Source: DASWVC01 sp036401335
GTDB taxonomy: Bacteria; Verrucomicrobiota; Verrucomicrobiia; Chthoniobacterales; JAFAMB01
DNA: 17,323 bases
NCBI GenBank assembly: GCA_036401335.1
Contig: DASWVC010000096.1
Location: forward strand, 1-17,323
Direction: 5' to 3'
This document shows, piece by piece, positions 1 to 5,319 of the stretch (position 1 is the first letter of the stretch; each line of letters begins with the position of its first letter). Below the pieces are notes generated by a model. That model did not search any database and was not told the origin of the DNA. It saw nothing but the letters and a program-made list of their open reading frames with translations. A program made the translations under genes and the position numbers.

Positions 1-1
1 G

Positions 2-607
2 TGGCTCGCAACTTTACGAAATGACCCCGGACTGTGGCGTGACGTGGTGCCGATTTCGTTTCACGTGGATTATTGGGACGGGCTGGGCTGGCCGGATCGG
101 TTTGCCCGGCGTGAGTTTTCCGATCGCCAACATGCCTATGCCGCGGTTTGGGGATCGGGCTCCGTCTACACCCCGGGATTTGTGCTCAATGGTGCGGAGT
201 GGCGCGAGTGGGGCACGCGGGCGTGGAGCACGCCTTCGGGCACCGGCGGCGGGGACCTTCGAATTACCCGGCGCTCATCGACCGAATGGGAGCTGGCCTT
301 TCGCGCGGCGGGCATCCGTCCCGGCCAGGCGCGGGTCGCCTTGCTGGGGTTTGACCTGCCTTCCGAGGTGCGGCGCGGCGAAAATGCCGGTCGGCACCTG
401 TTGCATAACTTCGTCGCCCTAAGCTGCGGTTCGGCGGCACTAAAACCCGGAGCCGACGGCACTTGGCGAGCCTTGGTCGCCGTGCCCGACAAACCGTCCG
501 CGGGTGCCGTGGCCGCGTGGGTGGAGGCCGCAGGAAGTCCAGTGCCGGTTCAGGCCGTGGGCGGGTGGTTGTCGCGCACGACCGCCCCCGTCACTCCCAC
601 ACGTTAA
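2..607 (+). CDS. DUF1223 family protein, 5' end outside window
   Basis: The reading frame is open from the first bases and ends at TAA 605-607, leaving 201 residues of a protein whose start is off the window. The text reads W-L-A-T-L-R-N-D-P-G-L-W, then the typical DUF1223 segment PISFHVDYWDGLGW, followed by the S-D-R-Q-x-x-Y stretch and YTPGFVLNG. DUF1223 proteins are usually secreted or periplasmic, are related to the thioredoxin fold, and carry a Cys-Ser-x-Cys-Pro-type motif near the N-terminus; that part would lie left of base 1. The function of the family is not established. ATG 44 is internal to the conserved region, so it is not the real start. Repeat copy A begins just after the stop codon. 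The family assignment is fairly secure; the role is unknown. Confidence 0.8.
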   Translation, partial: WLATLRNDPGLWRDVVPISFHVDYWDGLGWPDRFARREFSDRQHAYAAVWGSGSVYTPGFVLNGAEWREWGTRAWSTPSGTGGGDLRITRRSSTEWELAFRAAGIRPGQARVALLGFDLPSEVRRGENAGRHLLHNFVALSCGSAALKPGADGTWRALVAVPDKPSAGAVAAWVEAAGSPVPVQAVGGWLSRTTAPVTPTR

Positions 608-618
608 TGCCATCAAGG

Positions 619-694
619 TAAGGAAGTTTGGGCTGTAAAGGGCCGCCGGATCGGGCAGCCGTCCGGCAGGGCGGCGAGTCCCTTCGCCGCCGGC
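619..694 (+). repeat. Dispersed intergenic hairpin repeat, copy A
   Basis: About 76 bases match 16206-16282 at roughly 80% identity by eye, in the same orientation. Both copies lie just after the stop of a plus-strand gene. The best conserved part is the 3' half, GGGCGGCGAG followed by CTTCGCCGCCGGC. Within it GGCGGCGA (670-677) and TCGCCGCC (684-691) form a perfect 8-bp stem with a 6-base loop. Weaker similarity extends leftwards to the stop codon of the preceding gene. No T-run follows, so it is not a classical intrinsic terminator. It is probably a family of small mobile or structured intergenic elements. Confidence 0.7.
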
Positions 695-748
695 AACTTT
701 CCAATGTCTTTCTTGAACGGGAAGGCCCGGGTGCCGCTCTAAGGTAGG

Positions 749-1027
749 ATGAGCGACGCATCAGGAAAAATCTCCCTTGTCTTGACGGCCACGCAAGTCG
801 ACCTGCTCGGGGAGGCCCTGATCGAACACATTCCGCAAGTGGCAGAGCGCGTGTCAAACGCGGCCGAGACCCGGACCACGCGCGAAGAAACCTCGTTACT
901 GGATGCCTACCTTGAGCTTGCCAGGATTATCATTGATCCACACGACCTCACCGTTACCGGGGAATCGGGTAGCCGCGCCCTGAACCACCTTCACCGGAAC
1001 GACGTGCATTGCTCGAACGTGGTGTAG
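749..1027 (+). CDS. Hypothetical protein, 92 aa
   Basis: This is a small gene of 92 codons from ATG 749 to TAG 1025-1027. I do not recognise a family. The protein is mostly hydrophilic and predicted helical in its middle (residues about 15-65, rich in Glu, Ala and Leu), with no signal peptide or membrane segment. A purine-rich AAGGTAGG abuts the ATG, with AAGG four bases upstream, giving a weak but possible ribosome binding site. It lies between repeat copy A and the convergent 2H phosphoesterase gene, so it appears to be a single-gene unit. The reading is supported mainly by the absence of a competing frame; it could still be spurious. Confidence 0.5.
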   Translation: MSDASGKISLVLTATQVDLLGEALIEHIPQVAERVSNAAETRTTREETSLLDAYLELARIIIDPHDLTVTGESGSRALNHLHRNDVHCSNVV

Positions 1028-1033
1028 ACGGGG

Positions 1034-1051
1034 CGCAACCCCGGGGTCGCG
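1034..1051. terminator. Palindrome between convergent genes
   Basis: CGCAACCCC is followed directly by GGGGTCGCG, its reverse complement with one mismatch. It lies in the 77-base gap between the convergent small gene and the 2H phosphoesterase gene. It could fold on either strand and serve as a bidirectional terminator, but no T-run follows on either side. Low confidence in that function. Confidence 0.25.
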
Positions 1052-1104
1052 GCTGAAATCCTACAATCGATCGGAACCGTGGGTGCAGTTGTGCCATTCG
1101 GGCC

Positions 1105-1632
1105 TTACCGCCCCGGTCCGCTCAAGGGCAAGGCTGCGATGGATTCCCAAGGACCACCCAGGTACCGCCAGAGCAGCAAGTGTTCCCCCCTCATTTGGAA
1201 GGGACTGAACTCCTCGCGCAGGCGTTGCCATAACGCTTGTGCGACAGCCGGCGCAACCTTGTTCTGAATGGTGATGTGCGGTTGCAATCCGTGGCGGTCT
1301 TGCGCGCTTAACCACGGGTCCCAGGCCGCCGCAAGCCGCTGCCGGAAAGCTACCAATTCCGGGCAAGTGACCGTGTACGCAACGCCTCGGCCCAAAAAAC
1401 GTAAGCCGCTCACCCACAGCTCAAAAGGCGGGGTTGCGCGGCTAAGTTCTGCCAGCCTTTTCTCAATGCCTTTGCTGACGGCGCCAGGCAGTTGATGGAA
1501 CAAGGTCAGGTGTGCAGGCAAGTGGTTGCGCGCCGGAGGAAAATGGGTTCGCCTGAGCTCGTTGAAAAATGCGGCGTGCGCTTCATCCAGCCCCAGGGTC
1601 AGAACAAGGGGAGGCTCAACGTCGGGTGGCAC
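1105..1632 (-). CDS. 2'-5' RNA ligase family protein (2H phosphoesterase)
   Basis: From GTG 1632 the product is 175 residues. It carries the two H-x-T/I-x signatures of the 2H phosphoesterase superfamily: HLTL at residues 41-44, after an opening strand VLTLGLD, and HITI at 119-122, about 75 residues apart as expected. In this family the two histidines act on 2'-5' linkages or cyclic phosphates of RNA or nucleotides; the substrate here cannot be told. The frame stays open upstream to 2046, but that extension is antisense to the mutarotase gene and has no family resemblance. I therefore placed the start at GTG 1632, just before the first conserved strand; no clear ribosome binding site supports it, and another non-ATG start up to about 1700 is possible. 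It is transcribed divergently from the mutarotase gene. Confidence 0.7.
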   Translation of the reverse strand: MPPDVEPPLVLTLGLDEAHAAFFNELRRTHFPPARNHLPAHLTLFHQLPGAVSKGIEKRLAELSRATPPFELWVSGLRFLGRGVAYTVTCPELVAFRQRLAAAWDPWLSAQDRHGLQPHITIQNKVAPAVAQALWQRLREEFSPFQMRGEHLLLWRYLGGPWESIAALPLSGPGR

Positions 1633-1765
1633 GCATAGGGTTCGTGGCCGGGGCCTTGCCGGTTTGGTCGGGCAGCCGGGGATCCCGGCGCGCTTACGTA
1701 AGCCAGTCGGGACCACCGTAAGCTTGACTTGCGGCGTCAACCGGGCTGCCGTGCTTTGAGTTCCT

Positions 1766-2200
1766 ATGCTAAAGAACCTGCTACCCCTGCACACGCCTGA
1801 ACTCCTCCATGCCCTCGCCTCAATGGGGCATGGCGACGACATCGCCATCGTTGACGCCCATTTCCCGGCGGCATCGGTGGCAAAACGCCTGATCCGCCTT
1901 GACGGTGCGGACGCACCGTCAGCGCTTGCCGCCTGCCTCCGGCTGATCCCGCTGGACACGTTCGTGCCGGAACCCGTGCTTGCCATGGAAGTGGTCGGTA
2001 ATCCCAGCGAGATCCCAGCCATACAGCGGGAATTTGAGCAGGTCATCCACCAGGAAGAAGGAAAACCAACCCCGCTGGGCAGAATCGAGCGGCACGCGTT
2101 TTACGATCAGGCGCGCCGCGCTTACGCGGTCATTGTCACGGGCGAACACCGCACCTACGGGTGCATTCTGATCAAGAAAGGGGTCGTTCAATACCCGTGA
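1766..2200 (+). CDS. fucU: RbsD/FucU family sugar mutarotase (L-fucose mutarotase-like)
   Basis: The product is 144 residues, the usual FucU length. It opens with the family pattern MLKxLxPLxTPELLxALASMGHGDDIAIVD, where His22 of the GHGD motif corresponds to the catalytic histidine. It continues with AHFPA (31-35) and ends with RTYGCILIKKGVV (129-141), typical of the C-terminal strand. FucU proteins interconvert the alpha and beta anomers of L-fucose and related sugars in the cytoplasm. The length and the YGCILIKKG end favour FucU over the shorter RbsD. No fucose or ribose uptake or catabolic gene lies beside it, so the substrate is uncertain. The divergent gap to the 2H phosphoesterase gene should hold promoters for both. 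Confidence 0.85.
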   Translation: MLKNLLPLHTPELLHALASMGHGDDIAIVDAHFPAASVAKRLIRLDGADAPSALAACLRLIPLDTFVPEPVLAMEVVGNPSEIPAIQREFEQVIHQEEGKPTPLGRIERHAFYDQARRAYAVIVTGEHRTYGCILIKKGVVQYP

Positions 2201-2225
2201 TTGACTGCCGAACAACGGAAGGGCT

Positions 2226-2243
2226 GCCCTCCCCTTGGAGGGC
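2226..2243 (+). terminator. Stem-loop after the mutarotase gene
   Basis: GCCCTCC (2226-2232), loop CCTT, and GGAGGGC (2237-2243) make a perfect 7-bp GC-rich hairpin 25 bases after the mutarotase stop. No T-run follows directly; the nearest AT-rich stretch begins about 13 bases later. It is plausible as a terminator or mRNA 3'-end stabiliser. Confidence 0.4.
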
Positions 2244-2259
2244 CCGTCGAACGTCAAAA

Positions 2260-2286
2260 TTGAGATCTTGTTGATTTAATTATACA
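2260..2286 (+). promoter_or_regulatory. Possible promoter before the small membrane protein
   Basis: TTGAGA (2260-2265) and TATACA (2281-2286), 15 bases apart, sit in an AT-rich island in otherwise GC-rich DNA. The spacing is shorter than the usual 17. If it is real, transcription would begin after ATG 2287, forcing use of the next in-frame ATG at 2347. Confidence 0.25.
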
Positions 2287-2742
2287 ATGGCGGGTGAACC
2301 GTTTTTTGACGGGACGGACTGGGTCTTCTTTGATTTTATTGTTGCGATGAGTAAGCCGCCGTTATCAGCCCAGGCCTGGATTTTCCGTGACTTTCCGGAT
2401 GCGGATCCACCTGCGCTCCTGAAGTACTGCGATAACGTCGGCGAAGAGGTCAACGTTGAGGAACACCAGCGGGCCATCTGGGTTTGGAGTCAACGTCCGG
2501 CGGAAGCCCGGGTGCTTCTTCACCTTGTGATTCTAAGTGTGGGGGCCCTGCTGCATGTGCCGTTGCTGCTTCTGGCTAACCTCGAGGTTTTTGTTGTTTA
2601 TCATTCGTTGTACCTGATTTTGGTGGTGTGGCTGGCGGGACGATTCGTGTTGCTGGAAGCGCGTTACCGCCGTTGGCGTCGCGACTACTTTCGGTCGCTG
2701 GCCCGGGTGATTGAGCCGCAGGCTTCGCGGCCGGGGGCTTGA
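2287..2742 (+). CDS. Hypothetical membrane protein
   Basis: The open frame gives 151 residues. The first about 75 residues are soluble, with Trp- and Asp-rich text (F-R-D-F-P-D-A-D-P-P-A). Residues about 80-120 form two closely spaced hydrophobic segments (LLHLVILSVGALLHVPLLLL and VFVVYHSLYLILVVWLAGRFVLL), followed by a basic stretch RYRRWRRDYFR that should face the cytoplasm. I recognise no family. A second in-frame ATG at 2347 would give a 131-residue protein beginning MSKPPLSAQAW. A TATACA motif directly before ATG 2287 is compatible with that shorter form, but neither start has a Shine-Dalgarno site. The gene's stop lies inside the left arm of an inverted repeat. Confidence 0.6.
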   Translation: MAGEPFFDGTDWVFFDFIVAMSKPPLSAQAWIFRDFPDADPPALLKYCDNVGEEVNVEEHQRAIWVWSQRPAEARVLLHLVILSVGALLHVPLLLLANLEVFVVYHSLYLILVVWLAGRFVLLEARYRRWRRDYFRSLARVIEPQASRPGA

Positions 2743-2770
2743 TCCGGGCTTCCGGCCTTCCGTCAAGCCC
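2735..2770 (+). terminator. Inverted repeat overlapping a stop codon
   Basis: GGGCTTGA (2735-2742) and TCAAGCCC (2763-2770) are perfect 8-base inverted arms around a 20-base loop that contains a further CCGG-GCTT-CCGG repeat. The left arm includes the TGA stop of the membrane protein gene, and the structure ends 24 bases before the regulator gene starts. It probably separates the two transcripts, though it lacks a T-run. Confidence 0.4.
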
Positions 2771-2794
2771 AACCTGCTTCTGCGTCCGTGAGCC

Positions 2795-3433
2795 ATGGCG
2801 AGAACCAACCGGCGAACCAGCGAGGTCGGCAAAGCGCAGCGGATTAAAGTAATTCAAGCTCTGAAACGCACGCAGGGCTTGTCGATTAACGAGCTATCCA
2901 AGCGCATGGGCCTCAGCTACATGGGCACCAAACAGCATTGCGAAGAACTGGAACGTCAAGGCGTGCTGGACACGTGGCGGCGCCCCAAAGGCGTTGGCCG
3001 CCCCGAGTTGGTCTACCGCCTGACCGGTAAGGCGCAGGCGTATTTTCCACAAGCCGCCCATCGGGTCACGATTGAGTTGCTCGAAGCGTCCAAGCGGCTT
3101 TATGGACCGACCGCGCCCGAAAAATTGCTTTTCGCCCTTTACGCCATGAAGGCCGACCATTACGCTCGCAACATCAGCGCGGGCGACTTGGCCGGTCGAA
3201 TCATGGCTGTGGCCAAGCTTCGTGGAGAAGAAGGCTACCTTTCTGAAGCGGTTTCCGACCCGGCCCTCGCGCTGGTGGATTACCACTGTCCGATTGCGGA
3301 ATTGGTGGCCTCCTTTCCCATGTTGAAACGGTTAGAGCGGGAAATGATGGAAAAAGTTCTTGGCGTCGCCGTAGAGCGTGTGGAACGGACCGTGTCGGGC
3401 CTTTATGAGTGCCGGTTCACACCCGTGCGGTAA
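2795..3433 (+). CDS. SufR-like winged-helix transcriptional regulator
   Basis: The product is 212 residues. Residues 13-80 form a winged helix-turn-helix: KRTQGLSINELSKRMGLSYMGTKQHCEEL is read as helices 1-3, and the wing contains GRPELVYRLT (68-77). The C-terminal half resembles SufR-type regulators: Y-H-C-P-I at 163-167, E-R-E-x-x-x-x-V-L-G-V-x-V-E-R at 181-195, and G-L-Y-E-C at 202-206. SufR regulators bind an iron-sulphur cluster through C-terminal cysteines and control iron-sulphur assembly or related genes. Here Cys165 and Cys206 are present with spacing like that of SufR, but the intermediate cysteine position is occupied by Met-Leu-Lys (176-178). Cluster binding is therefore doubtful. 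No suf gene is adjacent; the next gene is rpmI. Family resemblance is good, the target unknown. Confidence 0.75.
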   Translation: MARTNRRTSEVGKAQRIKVIQALKRTQGLSINELSKRMGLSYMGTKQHCEELERQGVLDTWRRPKGVGRPELVYRLTGKAQAYFPQAAHRVTIELLEASKRLYGPTAPEKLLFALYAMKADHYARNISAGDLAGRIMAVAKLRGEEGYLSEAVSDPALALVDYHCPIAELVASFPMLKRLEREMMEKVLGVAVERVERTVSGLYECRFTPVR

Positions 3434-3536
3434 CCGTGTTGCGTCATCGGTGCGAGTCGCCGCCGGGTTTAACTTTTCTTTCAACCGCACTTTCTCATTG
3501 CCAAGTCTCCGGCTGCAGTTACTTTCCCGGCTCTTT

Positions 3537-3746
3537 ATGCCTAAGCCGATTGCCAGACGCAAAACGAAGAAAGCCGTGGCGAAGCGCTTCAAGGTGACTG
3601 CGACCGGAAAGGTGCTGCGAAACAAATCGGGCCGTCGGCATTTGCTCGCGTCGAAGAGCGCGAAGCGCAAACGGCACCTCGCCAAGCGCACCCTGGTTGA
3701 TGTTACCGACATGGCGCGCGTTAAAGAGAACATGCCTTTCCATTAA
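3537..3746 (+). CDS. rpmI: 50S ribosomal protein L35
   Basis: The product is 69 residues starting at ATG 3537. It is strongly basic and shows the L35 signature KRFKVTATGKVLRNKSGRRHLL (about residues 17-38), then SAKRKRHL and a C-terminal D-M-A-R-V-K-E-N-M-P. L35 is a small protein of the large ribosomal subunit. The frame is open upstream to 3378, but that text runs into the regulator gene and lacks conservation, so ATG 3537 is the correct start. It is followed by rplT after 121 bases. The usual upstream partner infC is not here. Confidence 0.95.
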   Translation: MPKPIARRKTKKAVAKRFKVTATGKVLRNKSGRRHLLASKSAKRKRHLAKRTLVDVTDMARVKENMPFH

Positions 3747-3758
3747 GGGAAGCAGCAC

Positions 3759-3860
3759 CGTTCCGCACCCATCCCGAGGTTTCGGGATTAATGAGACGAG
3801 TGAGGTCGTGGAACGTTAATCAACAACAACTCGTTCACGGAGCCCTGATGAATATCGGGG
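3759..3860 (+). promoter_or_regulatory. Structured rplT leader, possible L20 autoregulatory element
   Basis: The gap between rpmI and rplT contains three pairings. CGTTCC (3759-3764) can pair with GGAACG (3810-3815). Nested inside, ATCCCGA (3771-3777) and TCGGGAT (3782-3788) form a perfect 7-bp hairpin with a GGTT loop. CCCTGAT (3843-3849) pairs with ATCGGGG (3854-3860), including one G-U pair, ending 7 bases before ATG 3868. The last hairpin buries the only purine-rich GGGG that could act as ribosome binding site. In several bacteria L20 represses its own operon through leader structures in this region. The structure is seen in the sequence; the L20 link is inference. Confidence 0.4.
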
Positions 3861-3867
3861 AAAACCC

Positions 3868-4239
3868 ATGCCAAGAGCAACAAACGCTCCTGCAAGTCGC
3901 GAACGTCGAAAGAGAGTTTTAGAGAAGGCCAAAGGTTACCGGGGCCGGCGGTCAAAGCTGTTCCGTTACGCCAAGGACGCGACCATGAAAGCCCAATATT
4001 GGGCGTATCGGGATCGCAAAACCCGCAAGCGGAATTTCCGCAGCCTGTGGATTCAAAGGATCAATGCCGGGTGCCGGCAGTACGGGGTGACTTACAGCCG
4101 TTTTGTGGAAGGATTGGTAGCTGCTCAGATCATGGTGGACCGTAAGATGCTGGCGGATCTGGCTGTACAGGATCAGGCCGCGTTCAAGGCCATTGTGGAT
4201 CAGGCTGCCCGCGCGCTTGAGGCCAAGGTTGCCGCTTAA
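3868..4239 (+). CDS. rplT: 50S ribosomal protein L20
   Basis: The product is 123 residues and matches L20 throughout. The basic N-terminal extension includes RERRKRVLEKAKGYRGRRSKLFRYAKD (about 11-37) and YAYRDRK-type text (46-52, here WAYRDRKTRKR). It is followed by the LWIQRINAGCRQYGVTYSRF segment (about 60-79) and the globular end DRKMLADLAV. L20 is an early assembly protein of the large subunit that binds 23S rRNA, and in several bacteria it represses its own operon. The start is fixed by the canonical MPRAT opening. pheS follows after 63 bases, keeping the common rpmI-rplT-pheS-pheT order. Confidence 0.97.
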   Translation: MPRATNAPASRERRKRVLEKAKGYRGRRSKLFRYAKDATMKAQYWAYRDRKTRKRNFRSLWIQRINAGCRQYGVTYSRFVEGLVAAQIMVDRKMLADLAVQDQAAFKAIVDQAARALEAKVAA

Positions 4240-4302
4240 CGCTGTGCGTGTGCCGCCGGCCGCCGGTCACCCTTCCGTGGCCGTCTGAAGTTTCACGCCG
4301 TC

Positions 4303-5319
4303 ATGGAAACAGAATTGCAGGGATTGCAGGAGAGCGCCCTGGCAGAGGTCCAAGCCGCCGCAACCCAATTGGAACTGGACCAGTTGCGGGTCAGGTACCT
4401 GGGGCGTGCCGGGGCTCTGACGAAACTCAGCGAGCGCATGCGGGAGGTGCCGAAAGCAGAACGGCCGGTCATCGGCAAGCTGCTGAACCAAGTGCGCGAA
4501 GCGGTTACGCATTCCTTGGAGGAGCGGCTTGGGGGTTTGCGATCCGAGGCCGACCTTCAATCCCTCGCCGAGGTTGATGAAACGTTACCCGTCGCTTCGA
4601 GCCGGCCTGGTGCGTTGCACCCCCTGACGCTCCTGCAGGAGCGGGCAGTACAAATTCTTCGCCGGACAGGTTTTGCCCTTGCCGACGGGCCGGACATTGA
4701 GACCGAGTGGCATTGCTTTGACGCGCTTAACACTCCGGCTAACCATCCTGCCCGCAAGGAATCGGACACCTTTTATCTGCCGGACGGCCGGCTCCTGCGC
4801 ACCCACACATCATCAGTCCAAATCCGGACGATGTTGGCCCAGCCGCCTCCCCTTCGCGTCATCGGACCAGGCGCAGCGTACCGCCGGGACGAGATCGACG
4901 CCACCCACCTGAGCCAGTTCAACCAGCTGGAAGGATTGTACATTGATGCGGACGTGAGCGTGGCGGACCTTAAAGGTACCTTGATCTTTTTTGTGCAGGA
5001 ACTGCTCGGCCGTGAGGTCGAAACCAGGATTCGGCCACATTACTTCCCTTTTACCGAACCCAGCTTCGAACTGGACATCCGCCTCGCAAACGTGAACAGC
5101 GGCCGTTGGATGGAGTTGCTGGGGTGCGGCATGGTGGATCCGGCTGTTTTCGAGCAGGTAAACGGGCGCCGTGGCGACCGGGCCTACGATCCTGAGAGCT
5201 GGTCGGGTTTTGCGTTCGGCATGGGCCTTGACCGGTTGGCGATGGCGTTGTTCGGCTTGCCCGACATCCGTCTCCTGATCGAGAACGATCAGCGGTTCCT
5301 GGCGCAGTTTGCGGAATGA
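4303..5319 (+). CDS. pheS: Phenylalanine-tRNA ligase alpha subunit
   Basis: The product is 338 residues, normal for PheS. Residues 1-90 are the helical, coiled-coil tRNA-binding arm. The class II catalytic core follows: DIETEWHCFDALN (131-143), HPARKESDTFYL (148-159), LLRTHTSSVQIRTM (164-177), motif 2 with AAYRRDEIDATHLSQFNQLEGL (191-212), and motif 3 GFAFGMGLDRLAMALFG (302-318). The enzyme charges tRNA-Phe with phenylalanine as an alpha2-beta2 tetramer with PheT. Its TGA stop overlaps the pheT ATG in an ATGA (5316-5319), which implies translational coupling and balanced subunit synthesis. I saw no T-box or Phe-rich leader peptide upstream. Confidence 0.97.
   Translation: METELQGLQESALAEVQAAATQLELDQLRVRYLGRAGALTKLSERMREVPKAERPVIGKLLNQVREAVTHSLEERLGGLRSEADLQSLAEVDETLPVASSRPGALHPLTLLQERAVQILRRTGFALADGPDIETEWHCFDALNTPANHPARKESDTFYLPDGRLLRTHTSSVQIRTMLAQPPPLRVIGPGAAYRRDEIDATHLSQFNQLEGLYIDADVSVADLKGTLIFFVQELLGREVETRIRPHYFPFTEPSFELDIRLANVNSGRWMELLGCGMVDPAVFEQVNGRRGDRAYDPESWSGFAFGMGLDRLAMALFGLPDIRLLIENDQRFLAQFAE

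Noticed and set aside
1633..2046. N-terminal extension of the minus-strand 2H phosphoesterase frame back to ATG 2046
   Set aside because: It is antisense to the well-supported mutarotase gene, is Ser/Arg/Pro-rich and has no family resemblance.
4240..4302. Possible regulatory structure between rplT and pheS
   Set aside because: GC-rich with partial palindromes only; no convincing stem, T-box or leader peptide.
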